Made by a program: the position numbers and the translations under genes. DNA of 64,000 nt. Origin: Eleusine coracana subsp. coracana (Eukaryota; Streptophyta; Magnoliopsida; Poales; Poaceae). The first letter of the stretch is position 1, and each line of letters opens with the position of its first letter. The notes beneath the pieces are model-generated. The model was not told where the DNA came from. It saw only the letters and a program-made list of their open reading frames with translations, and ran no database searches. Positions 22,933-35,654 of the stretch are shown one piece after another. The stretch lies in contig CM064422.1 of assembly GCA_032690845.1 (NCBI GenBank), positions 9,486,001 to 9,550,000 on the forward strand, written 5' to 3'.

Positions 22933-25529
22933 CGGCGGCGGCGGTTTCAGTCAGTCACCTGCTGCTCTGTTTCGGTCAGTCAATTACGCGCCGGGGCCGA
23001 TGGGCCCACTCGCGTATCCCATAATTTTTTTTGCGGAATTATAAATTTTGTGTTCTGGTGTACACATTCGTGTATCTTTTGATTTTGTAGTAAAAACTGT
23101 CAGATAAGAAAGAGAGTATCGTAAGGCTATTTTAATGGATGGTTTCATTTTGTTTCTAAAATGTCATGTCATTTACAGTAGTGAGTGTAATGAAACGACA
23201 AATGAAATAATCCTTTCTTTTTTTTTATCGAATACGCAAGATAGATTTTCATACCCTTGTCTTGCTGGTCGTCTGACAGTTGTGGAAGCACAGAAACTAC
23301 TGCGTCTTTGACAAGATCATGCCCAATGTGCAGGCCGTCGTGCAGGCGGTGATCGATGAAGGCTGACTGTGGATAATGGTCGGCACGGCTAAGATTACGC
23401 CGCTAGGATTCCCAACCAACCTAGTAGGTATTCGGCGTAAATTTTATAAATAATCTCACATTGCCACATCGTGACTTGTAAGGGATCAGTTTGAAATAAC
23501 CCTTTCAATGTATAGTTTCTTTTTGATGTTTTACTGGCTTTGATTCCGTTTTGTTTAATGGATCGGCTATTGGGATCTCTCCTTTAATGTTAAGTGTCAT
23601 AAATTTCATATCTAAGTAACGGTGTTATCAAATTCCATCTAGATAAACCTCATGTTTTCTCTCCTTTTATAATTCTTTTACCTTGTCATAAAAGAAGTAT
23701 ATATAACACCTGATTTGATGGAAGTAAAACTTATATTGAGAATAGTCTAAGACTTTGGATAACAAACTTTCTTTTTAAGAAAAAAGATCGAATTTTATTA
23801 AATTATAACCCCTTTTACAACTGAGATCTCAACGTAAAATAAAATTATATTAAAGCATGCCACTAGTTCTCTAATCTTTATTTTCTCCATATCCGGCTAC
23901 ATCAATTGTTTTAGGAAACCCCATCGCCATGAAACTTCATCAGATCCGTGCTCGAGGGTCACAAATGTTGTTGCACAACCAACATTAAAGGAACTAAGCA
24001 TGGTTGCAAAATGCTGTGCTGTGATATCATGGGCTACAAGCCTGCACTTGAGACTTCAAGATCATCTGGAAAAGTTCTCAATGTTTATTAGATATTTAGC
24101 ATAGGGTCAAATATCTGAGGGATCAGGCACCAATGACGTTCAAATATTTCTCATAGAACATAGTAGAAGGGAAGCTACTGCATGTTGCTTTAGCAGAAAG
24201 GGAAAACAAAGTAGCGCAAACATGCAGCCACAAACAATGCTAACACAAACATAAACTTATATATATTGCACAGATTTGTAATATATTACTTCATCAGTAA
24301 TGTGGATTTTTCACTATACATATCTCAGTCCTATAAAATATTTCCACCTAGGTTCATCCGCCAAAAGCATCCCTTCCATAGCTCATGCAGGATCTGAGAA
24401 TGCGTATTGCAACCTTTTGGATAAGTCTTTTGTTACTTCCCTGAGCAACGCTCTACTATTGTATCTCGTCAACCCAATCAATTTATTTGGAAACTAATTC
24501 GATGATGCATCTAACCATTTTGGGACAAAAGCCCTTAGCGACTCATCCAAATGTTTGTATCAATCACGCCCAAACGACGGAGAAAACGTTGACAAAGATG
24601 CAGTTCCAAACTGGCATTACATGAAGATACAAGAAACACTAAATTTGGAGAAACTGAAACAAGGAAACTACATCAAATTTGATTGTGTTTGCACCCAATG
24701 GACGACTAGCCAACAATGCTTTTGTAACCATTATTTGAAAATAAACAGGATATTTTTGTCAATCATGTTAATCTATAAGAGTTTGCTCACTAATGATTGT
24801 CCACCTTAATTGTAAATTACATGTGATTTTTGTATTAGGTTCAGTCGCTAGGTGGACGCATTGAACGCTATCATATCACATGCTTTGGCACAACAGGTGA
24901 TGGAGGAAGCAGTCTGGTGAGATGTAGGCATCAATTTCTTCGATGATTTAACACTAATGATAGGATTTTGGTTGACGGGATTTTCATGCAAATAATGAAT
25001 GGAATAAGTGCTTTTCAAAATGTTTTTATACAACTATAGTTTTATTAGTATGAATATTATTTTTTTAGAGGAAGTTATTATGACATGTTACATATTATGT
25101 TGTAATAAAGATAATTTATAATTCTAGACTCATAAAACAAGTAGATATTTTCTGATTTATTTGCTTATTTTACATAAGCAATCTGACTTTATTATTGCTT
25201 TGGATATCGTGGAACTAAAACTATTAAAATTATAGTTTGTGAGATCTCTTTCATATATTTTTTAGACTGTAATAAAGTTGTGCTTGATACTGTGTAACTA
25301 TGTAATTTTTATTACTATTATTATTATAAAAATATCTTAATATATATTGTAAGTTATATTTTAATAATATCGATCATATATCTTAGAAATAATTTTTGGT
25401 CTGTACACGCCTGGCTGGCAGATGGCTGAAAGCAAGGACGAGGATGGGGACGGTGGTTGTTTTCCTTCTCCAAGGGAAGGAATTCATCCTGTGCAAAGGT
25501 TAAGAGGAGACGATACAAAACGATTTAGG
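22933..25529. other. Intergenic, AT-rich, with one copy of a duplicated RIP-flank segment
   Basis: GINT1 promoter side at 22.93-23.05 kb is GC-rich. At 23,217-23,250 a T-run followed by ATCGAATACGC resembles the poly(A) end of a minus-strand LINE or SINE (the LINE at 26.37 kb ends similarly), but too little remains to classify. 23,985-24,725 is a duplicate of 33,598-34,645. The rest is AT-rich and has no recognisable gene. Confidence 0.5.
23985..24725. repeat. Duplicated segment, copy 1 (partner 33,598-34,645)
   Basis: Long near-identical stretches are shared with 33,598-34,645, for example the runs beginning GAAATGCTGTGCTGTG, TTAGCATAGGGTCAAA and CGACTCATCCAAATG. Copy 1 lacks about 55 bp present in copy 2 near its left end and two further inserts. 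In copy 2 the shared part continues directly into the 3' end of a RIP fragment, so this is a RIP 3' flank whose gene has been lost here. Confidence 0.85.
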
Positions 25530-26047
25530 TGTGTTTGACAAGACTTATATTTATGCTGAAAATGACTTATGTTTTAGCTTATTTATGAAAAATGCTTATT
25601 TAGCTTATTGTAGCATAAACTCTCAAACCGTTTGACAAAATAGTTTATCCATGACTTATTCTAGGGAGGGATGGTACATAAGCGTAAAAAAGCTAGTGTT
25701 TGTTGACTTTGCTATTCTAATAAAAAGACAAATAGCTTATAAGTGCTTATTATAATAAATATTTATATAAAATAGCTGTTTGACAGGGCTTATGACTTAT
25801 CACACTATAAGTTATTGTATAAGCCATTTTATAAGCTCTATGATAAAATAGCTTATCCATGTCTTATTCTAGAGAGGGATGGTACATAAGATCAAAAAGT
25901 TAGTGTTTGTTGACTTTGCTATTTTAATAAAAAGACAAATAGCTTATAAAAGCTTATTATAATAAGTGCTTATATAAAATAGTTGTTTGACAGGGTTTAT
26001 GACTTATCATACTATAAGTCACTGTATAAGCCATTTCATAAACTCTA
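25530..26047. repeat. 208-bp direct tandem duplication in an AGCTTAT-rich repeat
   Basis: Two copies, starting near 25,636 and 25,845, share runs such as GATGGTACATAAG and TGTTTGACAGGG at a 208-bp spacing. The unit is full of AGCTTAT / ATAAGCT motifs like those in hAT-type MITEs. No terminal repeats could be fixed; the class is inferred. Confidence 0.7.
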
Positions 26048-26407
26048 CCGCGCTTGGCACTGGAGAATCTATTATATTGGTAACTAATCATGCAAAAAGA
26101 CCAGGAGACATCGTTCTTGCCATAGTGAACGCATGAGCACACTTATGTTCACGATTGCTACATGAGCACAAGGACCAAATCGTGCGGTGCACATTGAACG
26201 AGTCTGGCGCTCAGACGACACTCCCTGGGAACTCTGCTCTAGAAGGTCTCTTGTAGTGAACATAAACTGCTTGCAGCATGTATACCCTGCAAAGAAGAAT
26301 TACTGCATGAAGCACCGGCTCATTTCACCTGATCGTTGCGTTTCAAGACAACAAAAATCGTGCGATCTCTTTTTTTTTTATCGAACATGCAGGAGAACTA
26401 TGTGTCA

Positions 26408-29400
26408 TTATATTAAGGAGAGAAAAAATGAAACCAGTACAACACCAGGACCTGACAGAGCCTGAAATAGAAAATTCCATTCGAGCCGTTGACAATGAGA
26501 ACACCACCTAAATCTCTGTCCAATGGCAGTTAGCCGGCAATCTGGCCTAGCTTTCTTGCCCCAGCACTGACCCACGCTGCCACCTCGTCTCGTATCTCTT
26601 GGATGAGACGCTGTTCGTTGGCTTGGGCTCCGTCGAAAATACAACGGTTGCGCAACTTCCAAATAGATCAAACCATCAGCTGGATTAAGGAGTTCAGTCC
26701 CTTCCTGACCTCTCGCCTTGCTCTGTTGTGTGCCTGCCTCCACCAATCAGTAAAAACATCATCATGGGGAGAAGGCGCTAGTTGAGAAAGGCCAAACTCA
26801 TTCAGCACCTGGAACCAGATGCCCCTAGAAAAACTACAGCCCAGCAGCAGGTGGTTGATGTCTTCTTCCATTTGATCGCAGAGAGGACAACGTTCTGGAT
26901 GATTCAATCCTCTCCTCGCTAGCCGATCGGCAGTCCAGCAACGATTCCAAAGAGCAAGCCAAATGAAAATTTTAACTTTGAGGGGCGTCCACGTTTTCCA
27001 CAGTCGATGATATGGCTCGAAGTCAATACCTCCCACAAAGAATCGCTCGTAAGCAGATTTGGTAGTGAACACACCTGAGGCTAGAGGAGTCCATGAGTGT
27101 GTATCATTCTGATCATGTAGTGCTGTTTGTGATACTATGTCCAAGAGCTGGATCACCTGATGAATCGCTGGGGCTGGGAGTCCTCCAATTATGTCATGCC
27201 TCCAAGAGTTTTCGGTGAGGGCCTGTTGCACTGTTCTCTTCCTCCATCCCCTTCTCCTTTGGCACCTTGATGTGTATGTTTGCCAATGGGTTGTCCGGCT
27301 GGGTTTTTTGGATCCATATCCACCGCATTCGGAGAGCCCACCCTAATACCGTCAGGTCATGTATCCCAAGGCCCCCCAGGTGAAGTGGACGCGAGACCCT
27401 CTGCCAGGAGATGGGGCAGTGACCTCCTTGGACGTCTTTTCTCCCTTGCCATATGAAACCTCTTCGTATCTTATCAATTGCTTTGATCATCCATCACGGT
27501 ACGTCTAAGGCCACAAGCAAGAACAAAGGGATAGCAGTCAGGACTACCCTGGCAAGGATTAGGCGCCCAGATTTCTCAAGCAGTGCCGCCTTCCAAGTTG
27601 GTAGTTTATCCGCTATTTTGTCGAGAATAGGCTGGAGATCTTGTATTGTCAACCTTGATAGTGATAGCGGTAGCCCAAGATAATGGTATGGGAATGTGGA
27701 GATTGAGCACTCTATGCTAGCTTGGATTTGTTGTACCTGCTCTTCTTCACAGTGGATTGGCAGAATTATGGACTTGGTCATGTTAGTTGTCAAGCCTGAC
27801 GCTTCACCGTAGCAGTGTAGCAGTCTCTTGATGAGTTCCAGATCCCCTGCTCTGGGTGTAGCGAACAAGGCTACGTCATCCGCATAGATGTACAAATGGT
27901 GCCCCAACGTCCTCGTGGCCAGCGGCTGAAGCAGACCCCGGTCTTCCGTCTTTTGGAACAAGGCAGACAAGACATCCATTGCCATGATAAAGAGCAGCGG
28001 GGAGAGGGGATCACCCTGTCTCAGTCCCCGTCGATGTTGTATCAATTCTCCTGGTTCATCATTGAGCAGCACCCGAGTTGTAGAAGAGGCTAACAGGTTG
28101 CATATAGTCGTTCTCCATTTGTAACCAAATCTGATCCTTGTCAGTACTTCCAGGAGGAAGGCCCAAGACACCGAGTCAAAAGCCTTTGATATATCAAGTT
28201 TTAGCATGATACGTGCCAACTTCTGTTGATTGAAGAACTTCGCGGTGTGCTGGACCAACATGAAATTATCGTGGATTCGACGACCCCGAATGAATGCACT
28301 TTGATTCTTCGAAATCAGCTTATCTAGGAGGGGCGCGAGTCGGTTTGCCAAAATCTTGGTGATAAGCTTAGCGAAACTGTGGACTAGGCTGATTGGTCAA
28401 AAATCGCCCACGCTAGCTGCATCATCTTTCTTAGGTATGAGGACAACATAGGCCGAGTTGAGGAGTTGTAGTTGTCTTATGTCTCCTTCATGCACCGCCC
28501 CGATTGCTGCGAGTACGTCTTGTTTGATGGTGCTCCAACAAGCCCTATAGAAACGCCCAGTAAATCCATCCGGGCCTGGGGCCTTATCTAACGGCATGTT
28601 CTTAATGATATGCCATACTTCTTCCTCCAAGATAGGGGCTTCTAGTGCTTCAAGGTTTTAGGGCTGTTGGTAGAAGGCCTCTAAGTTTAGAGTGGATGTG
28701 CGTGTAGTCGAGGTGCCCAATAAAGCATTGAAGTACTCCCAGATAGCCTCTTCTTTGTCCTCATGCGTTGTGAGTAGCCGATCATCGTGTCGTAGCTTAA
28801 AGATGTAGTTCTTCTTACTACGGTACTTTACGTGGGCGTGGACTGGGTGTTTGCATCTCCATCAGCAAGCCAGTTTATGCGTGACCTTGCACGCACAATA
28901 GTCCGGTGTAGCGAAGCTAGGGCCAAACATCTTTGTTTGAGCTGGCGTCGGAGCCATGCCTCTTCTGGAGAAAGCGGTCTGGTATCTTGTGCAATGTCCA
29001 AGCGGTTAGTTAATTCCCGCGCTAGATCGAGTTGTTGCTTGACATTACCCACCTTTTTCTGTCCCCAGGATTGTAGCGCTCGGCTGGTTGCTCGAAGCTT
29101 GGCCGCTAGTCTCTGTATTGGGCAAGAGGTTCCCTGTACCGAGTTCCAGGCTTCAGATACTATGTCTTGGAAACCTTCCATGTTTGGCCAGAAGGACTCA
29201 AAGTGAAACCTTCCTCTTCTCCCCATGTGATTATGCAATCCAACTACAAGCGGGCAATGATCCGATATGCCCGCTGCCGTACTTTGGAGGATGCGGTTCG
29301 GGAAACTGGTATCCCACTCAATTGAACAGAAAGCACGGTCTAATCGCACCAGTGTGGGTGAAGCCCGCTCGTTGGACCATGTGAATCTTCTCCCAAGTAG

Positions 29401-29936
29401 TTCAATCTCCATGAGCTCCAGATCGTTGATCAGGTGACGGAACGCCCCATCATGGCGCGGTTTAGGTTCAGGTTGCTTTTGTCTGCAGCTCTATAAATCA
29501 AGTTAAAGTCGCCTGTGAGAAGCCAAGGGCCAGAGCAGGCCGCTCGAATTGCTCGCATCTCTTGTAAAAACAGAATTTTTTCAGCATCCAGATTGGGGCC
29601 ATAAACCCCCGTGAACCACCACTGTAGCACATTCGAAGATTGGAAAAGCACTGAAACCGAATATGTGTCGGTGCGCGTAGTGAGTGCGCTGCAGGCCGAG
29701 CTGCGCCATGCTACCAGGACACCGCCCCGTGTTCCACATGCTGGCAGGTGGACATGTTGATCAATCTCCGCCCCGAGAGTGGATAGGAGAATACGTCTAG
29801 AAAGTCGTTGAATCTTGGTCTCTTGCAAACAAACGATGTCTGGTCTAATGTCAGTGATCAGCTCATGAATGGAGTCACGATGCGACTTCTTGTTTAGTCC
29901 GCGGACATTCCAAACGAGAAAGTTAGAGAGCTCCAT
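26408..29936 (-). pseudogene. LINE ORF2: AP endonuclease, reverse transcriptase, zinc-binding C-terminus
   Basis: Endonuclease at 29,936-28,830: VWNVRGL, LQETK, GDFN and SDHCPLVV motifs, the catalytic set of the APE-like nuclease that nicks target DNA. RT at about 28,630-27,494: KAPGPDGF, LKLDISKAFDSV, GLRQGDPLSPLLF and the catalytic YADD. C-terminus at 27,490-26,668: KVKIFIWLALWNR and a C-x2-C...H zinc cluster (CPLCDQMEEDINHLLLGC), the zf-RVT domain. Lesions: a frameshift near 29,450, another near 28,850, a TGA at about 28,397 replacing the Arg of the DFRPISL-type motif, and a break near 27,490. Confidence 0.93.
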
Positions 29937-29980
29937 GGGCTATAAGTTATTACAACCAGATTTGTGCAGCAGCTCGAGGC

Positions 29981-31990
29981 TTAGCTCCGAAGGAGTTCTG
30001 CCGAGCGCACCTTACAATCATCCTGAATTTCCCAGCCGAATAGCGCCGCAACGGCTGTTAGGTGTGGCCAGGACAGCGGGTGCTCGAAGAGCCTAGCATA
30101 TGCTTCTCTTGCTTCTTGCGTCAATTGCTCCTGCTCCGTGAGTATTCCTAATTTTCTCATCAGGACACACTGTGCTTTCTCAAGCGCCGGTTTCACATTG
30201 CCGCTCATAGCAATTCGCCGACTTCTACAAATAGTGTTCTTTTCCGCTCGCTTCTTCTTACTGCATGGTACCGGGGTGAAGGCAAGCGCGGGTGCGGAAT
30301 CGCCCAGCTGCTTTGTGATTTCTGCCACAAACTCCAGTTGCTGAGATTGCTCGGGTCCAGAGCCTTCCTCCTAGCTGTTGACTATTTGTTCCAGAGGGTT
30401 GCATTCCACCTCTATGTGCCGCTGCTCAGCGGTTGGGATGTCCGGCCGCTCTTGGACCGGCCCAGCTCGAAAGATGTATGTGGCCTCAAGGCACATGGGG
30501 TCAAAAACGCGAGCAGGTTCCCGCCTTTCCTGCCCCCCTGCAGGCTCCCTTAGAGGCTGTAGTAGAGCGGCTGCATCTAATGCAGAAGGTAGCCGTTGAG
30601 GCTCTTCAATTCTCGTCGTGGAGGGTGGCTGGGTCTCTGCGCCCGTCGTTGGTGGGGTCCCCGGCCTGACCTCATTGAATGCAAGGCTGCCAGCGGGTGG
30701 TTGAGACGTCAACTCCAAGGACCAGGCTTCTTCCCCTTCTGAGTAGGCGAGGTCATCCCTAGTGCCGGTAGACTGCCGGAGTGCGCTCGGCGGCGCCTCG
30801 CGCTCGACGGCCTCCAGATTAGCGGTGGCTAAGGCAGCAGCAACTGCGCCATGACCCGGGGAGCCAGCAGATAGGGTGTCTTCTTCATCTGTGTCTTGCA
30901 AGCGCTCGGGACGAGAACGACCGCTCCTCCATCTGGATTTCTTGAAAGACCTCTCAGGGGAATCGTCCTCCGTTGATGGCGGTGTAGGTGGCGGAGATGG
31001 TGGTGGGGAATCCGGTGGAAGCCGCATCAGCAGGCGTCCAACAGATATACGGACCTCATATTTCAATGACCGCCGGAATGGGTGGAGTAGAGACTCCGCA
31101 TCTACGGGCTCGGGCACGACGAGGGTTCTGGATTCCGGAATGAGCTCTGGCCTGGTAGTCCATGCCTTCGAGAATGTAGAAGGGTCGAAGCAGGTCGGCT
31201 GCCGTCTTGAACTCCCAAACATGGGGTGGGATACCTTCTCGCAACTTGAACTTTATGGTAGAGAGCTCCTGGCTCAGCGTTCACCAATCGACTCCATGGG
31301 CGGACTTTAAGCTAGAAATTAGGCGCATGGACCATCCTGTCGCCGGCCAGCATGGTCAGCAACATGCCATGATAGGGGACAGTGAGGAGGAAGTCATCTG
31401 GTGCCGAAGCACGGTGGATCTTCATTCCCTCAACATTCTGGATCTGGAAGTGTGCAGCCACTGCCTCCAACGCTTGTTGTGGCGAAACCTCTGGACGGGT
31501 GCCCACGATCTGAAGTAGTGCCGCTAAATATTCATATTCCGCCTCCCATTGCTCTGTGTCTTGGGATCTATCAATGAAGCAGAACTCTGATAAATTCTCC
31601 CAGCGTCTGGAAGGAGAGTGGGGCGAGGGGGGTGTCGAGTGATCTGGACGTTTGGGGGGAGCTTCTTCATCCTTGTCAGAACCTGCCTCAGCTGCTGTTT
31701 GTCTACCGCGGCGACCGCCACGGCGACCTCTTCGGCGGCGAGGGCGGCGCTGACCACTGGTTGCTGTAGCCTCTGCTGCCGCCTGTGGTTGCCCCTGGCT
31801 CGTGGAGGCTTGGGGGCCAGCAGCCAGGGCGCGTAGTGGGATCCAGGGCTGACTTCGGGCCATCTCAGGACCAGCGCGAGCATGCACAGGGCCAGAGCCC
31901 GCGCTTCTCCGCTGGTTGCATTCGAAGGAGTGGTGGCCGGACCTAGCACAGCTTAGGCATCTCGTCGGCTCGCGGCAGGAAGCCTTCCAG
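29981..31990 (-). pseudogene. LINE ORF1: zinc knuckles plus DUF4283-like RNA-binding region
   Basis: Reads from about 31,990 down to a stop at 29,981 in several frames. At 31,990-31,910 two adjacent CCHC-type elements are seen (a KGHWKASC-like end, then CLSCARSGHHSFEC). A Gly/Arg-rich basic stretch follows (about 31,700), then a DUF4283-like part (HRASAPDDFLL, GDRMVHAPNF, LEGMDYQARAH), a Pro/Ser-rich tail, and a C-terminal helical part ending near 29,981. This matches ORF1 of grass LINEs, an RNA-binding chaperone. Frameshifts near 31,310 and 30,350 break it. Confidence 0.8.
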
Positions 31991-32010
31991 TGACCTTTCG
32001 TGCGGTCTCA

Positions 32011-33414
32011 ACAAAGAGTTTCTGTGGCCTGTTCTGAGCGAACGCTTCTGTTAACTGCTATAGCAGAGAAAAAGAAAACAGAGACTAGAGCGCGTCGGGC
32101 GTGCAGCCAATGGCCTCTCGCATCTTACCGCGGTCGGGTCGTGCACCTCCGAACGAGAAGAAATGGCCGCAAGCGGCGGGTGTGGGCGGCGTTGTACCGA
32201 CAGAGGCAAGTGCGGGTTTGATCCAGGACCGATTAACCGGTAGATTTTATCGGTTTCGACAATAGACTTTTAAATAAAAACTTTATTGGTTTTAACTGCT
32301 AACCTGACAGTTTTATCGGTGTTGTTGGTATATTTTTTATATAATTTATAAATAAATAAATAAATCAAGACTGTGGATTAATTGATCAATCGGTGTAACT
32401 AGACTGGATCGATTTACCGGTTAATTTCAATTTTGTCAATCCAGCATGTAGCTAGCTCACTGAGATGGAGAGATATAAGAACCTAACTATAAATCACGGT
32501 TCTCAGCAGTAGCAGGATAAGTCGAATACGGTGTGTCTAATGATGAGCTAAACCACAAATTTTCTTTGGGAAAAACTTGTAGATGCTAAAATATTGTAAA
32601 TTTAACAAACACTATTGAACTTATTTGATAATTTTCTTTTAATGTAGTACAACATATTATCATATAAAACTACAATTAAAAAGACTCATAACAACATCAA
32701 CCTTAGAACAAAAAAATATATCAGAATACCTCTATTAAAATTGAGACTGAATGTATTTCTCAATTAAACTATTCTAGTACTAATGACTCAATAACATATA
32801 AGCGCTACTACTAATGTAATTTACTACGCTTAACTAGAGCTACCTTTCAAGTTCATAAGATCTATTTCTTCATACCAACTGTTGTTTATATATTTTTTTC
32901 TTAGTTGATTTTTTTATTGGTCTTGCATCCAAAAATAGTTTTTACACCACTTGCACACTCTAATACATCATATTTATTATTCAACTATCATAGTTGTTTG
33001 TTGAACAAAAACCATTAACAATGTCAAACTATGGCTGCCTAAAGTATAGTATATATCACAAAATCTAGATATTCAGTAATTATTTATTGAGCCCTTATGT
33101 TGACATAAATAGTTTGGATGTCCACCAAACAACTTCTTAGCTAGACACAAGGTCATCAACTCATCATGTATGCTACAAGACCGTAGTTTAGAGTACTTAT
33201 AACCATCCTTCAACATGGAGAAGGAAGAGGAGGATTTTGAATTGATGGAGCTTGGTAAAAAACTGTTTTAGGCTATATAATTATTACAATGCTTCACACA
33301 AGTGAGATGCACTAACATCCGAGACATTATGTGTAGTACTAATGTTGGAACAATTACTACTGCTAATTAGTCTTGCATAAAGAACAATACCATGTGGTTG
33401 GCATACCTAATGCT
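32011..33414. other. Intergenic, AT-rich; possible inverted-repeat element at its left end
   Basis: 32,225-32,440 has GACCGATTAACCGG near its left end and GATTTACCGGTTAAT near its right end, suggesting a small inverted-repeat element, but ends could not be fixed. 32.45-33.4 kb is AT-rich with no gene. Part of 33.04-33.3 kb resembles 40.25-40.55 kb, another duplicated flank. Confidence 0.45.
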
Positions 33415-33660
33415 TTGACATGTTCACAATTGATACATGAGAGTCATGGACCAAATTAGTTACCGACAAAAGCAGCATGAACTAGCTCTAGCTGGGACTT
33501 TTTTGGGTAGAATTCATATGGAAGTGGTGTTAGTACTCGTACATAGGACTCTTGGTGACTTTAATTGATCAGCCTTCTAAAGGCTGCCGCATAGCTGCTA
33601 ATCAACATCAAAGGAACTAAGCACGGTTGCCACATTCAGTTTCCACCATCATCATAGATA
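33415..33660. repeat. Duplicated RIP-flank segment, copy 1 (partner 40,555-40,820)
   Basis: Shares runs such as CACAATTGATACATGA, TAGTTACC, ACAAAAGCA, TTGGTGACTTTAA and TTCAGTTTCCAC with 40,555-40,820, in the same order and orientation. A short related piece is also at about 26,145-26,190. Confidence 0.8.
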
Positions 33661-34645
33661 TTGTTTTTTTTTGTTTCGACATGCTTGCGAAATGCTGTGC
33701 TGTGATATCATGGGCTGCAACCCTGCACTTGTGACTTCAAAATCATCTGGAAAAGATCTCGAAATATGTTTATTAGATATTTAGCATAGGGTCAAAAATC
33801 TGAGGGATCAGGCGTCAACGACCTTCAAATATTTTTCTTGGAACATAGTAGAAGGGAAGCTACTACATTTTTACTTTAGCAGAAAGGGAAAACAAAGTAA
33901 CGCAAACGTGCAGGTGCAATCAATGCTAACACAAACATAAACTTACATATGTTGCACAGATTTGCAATATATTACTTCATCAGTAATGTGAATTTTTCAC
34001 TATATATTTCTCAGTCCTACAAAATATTTACATCTAGGTTCATCCGCCAAATGCATCCGTTCCATAGCTCATGCATGGACGTGTTGTGCGTAGATTCACG
34101 GTTGCGATGCGAGGTACAGCTAGCAGGGTCCGACCATGCGTGTTGCAATATTGGGCAAGTCTTTTGTTACTTCCCTGAGCAATGCTCTGCAAATTTGTTT
34201 TTGTAGACAACAATTGCCCTACTAATTGGTCACTGGAAGACCCGCTTGTTCTAAGGGAGAGTGTAAATTAAAGCAAACGAAGGCCATTAATTCTAGTCCA
34301 ATTACTTCGGTACCATCTGAACTAAACCCTGGAGCCCAAGATGATGCCGATCAACATCATGATTATATTGTACTCTACTATTGTACCCCGTTAGCCTAAC
34401 CAATTATTTTGGAAACTAATAATTTGATGTCGCATCTAACCATTGCGGGACAAAAGCCCTTATATTAGCGACTCATCCAAATGTTTATATCAGTCACACC
34501 CAAACGACAGGGAGAGAACGTTGACGAATAATATGCAGTTCCAAACTGGCATGACATGAAGACACAACAAACACTAAATTTGGACAAACTGAGATAAGCA
34601 AGGAAACTGCACCAAATTTGATTGCGTTTATAACCAACAACAATG
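33598..34645. repeat. Duplicated segment, copy 2 (partner 23,985-24,725)
   Basis: The longer copy of the duplication, with extra sequence at about 34,085-34,135 and 34,205-34,370. It abuts the 3' end of RIP fragment A, which tells what the duplicated unit was. Confidence 0.85.
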
Positions 34646-34860
34646 CGCAATTCCTTGGTCCGCTTCAGAAGATCAACGAAGCAAGGGTATTCAGTATTCT
34701 CCAACGCCATGGATGCCGAATTGCCGATCTTCTCGGATCCCTTCGCCGTCACCTCCCATCGTTAAAGAAGGTGTGAGAGGTCAGGCCAGTGATCAACGTA
34801 ACGTGCCTGCTCCTCGGTGAGGAAGGTCCGGAAAGTAAACAGTGCCCTCAAGGGCATGTG
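34640..34860 (-). pseudogene. RIP-like gene fragment A (C-terminal part)
   Basis: The minus strand encodes a short piece with the TEEQARYV / HWPDLSHLL block also seen, diverged, in fragments D and E. It matches the C-terminal region of grass type-I ribosome-inactivating proteins (rRNA N-glycosidases that remove one adenine from the large rRNA). The N-terminal two thirds and the active site are absent, and frames shift within the piece. Upstream (34,870-35,060) an open frame continues but is not RIP-like. Not functional. Confidence 0.65.
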
Positions 34861-35060
34861 CCATGTTATTACATGCGTCCGCTGGATTATGGTGTTGGAG
34901 ATTCGTGCTCTTCTCCTGCCCCGTCAATTGTAATATCAATCCTTTTTCGTTAGAATACACCCGAACTAGTGTATTGGGTACCATATACGTGTGGGGCGCA
35001 CAAGGTTCACGTGTTCCGTGGCGCCCATGAAGCAGCGCAGGAACCAGAGCACGCCACACG

Positions 35061-35650
35061 CCCTGTGGAGGAGCTGCTGGGGAGAGGGCTAGCAGTCTTG
35101 TGTTTGGAATTGGAGTGGTGATGGGGAGTACTTGAAGCTGCTAGTCGTTTGAATTGACTGAGACCTTTGGAATGATTGCAAGGTCCCAGGCTTTGGCGCC
35201 AACACGTATTGGAGGATCAAGCTGCGGTGGCCGTCGTGCAACCCGATCAAAAGGGCCGGCGGAAGAGCCACAGGCCTGGGCTTGTGGTAGTGTGACTAGT
35301 GAGGATGAGAGGCGGTTCGTGACTCCACGGCCAGCCGGCCACAACGACAGAGCCTACGCACACAAGACGTAATTCGTCAAGGAGTAACAACCTTTTATTA
35401 GGGGAATCAAAGACTACTGACTTGGCTGGCACATTTCACGTCGGTGCCCAGAATGTGCACCTCCATGCCCGTGGAACAGGGTCGTGCGATGACAAGAAAA
35501 GGATTTGGTAATCTTTGGTTCAGTGCATCGCCGGGATTGTTACGTCTACGTGATGGCCGGTAATCATGAGCTCAAGATAAATCAGCAAGGAAATATGTGG
35601 TAGATACGTCTACGCTCCAACTGTTTAGCCTTAGGAGAGCAGAATTCTTG
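35061..35650. other. Spacer of the RIP array
   Basis: No gene recognised. 35,350-35,470 shares ACAAGACGT, TCGTCAAGGA and ACATTTCA-type runs with 57,530-57,640, which lies beside RIP fragment E. It is therefore likely intergenic spacer of the old RIP array. The plus-strand LINE is inserted at its right end. Confidence 0.5.
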
Positions 35651-35654
35651 AGAT

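Larger units (their letters stand above)
26372..32010 (-). mobile_element. L1-type LINE, near full length, degenerate
   Basis: Minus-strand non-LTR retrotransposon. It has ORF1 (29,981-31,990), a 45-bp gap, ORF2 (29,936 to about 26,408) with endonuclease, reverse transcriptase and zinc-ribbon C-terminal domain, and a 3' end followed by a poly(A) run (T-run at 26,371-26,380 on the plus strand). The true 5' end is uncertain (32.0-32.2 kb). Stop codons and frameshifts in both ORFs show it is dead. I could not identify target-site duplications by eye. Confidence 0.9.

Noticed and set aside
30371..31310. Plus-strand Ser/Gly-rich ORFs at 30.4-31.3 kb
   Set aside because: Antisense of the LINE ORF1; composition follows its Pro/Ser-rich tail.
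32225..32440. Candidate inverted-repeat element with ACCGGTTAA-type ends
   Set aside because: No matching target duplication and no clear ends; left only as a note in the intergenic entry.
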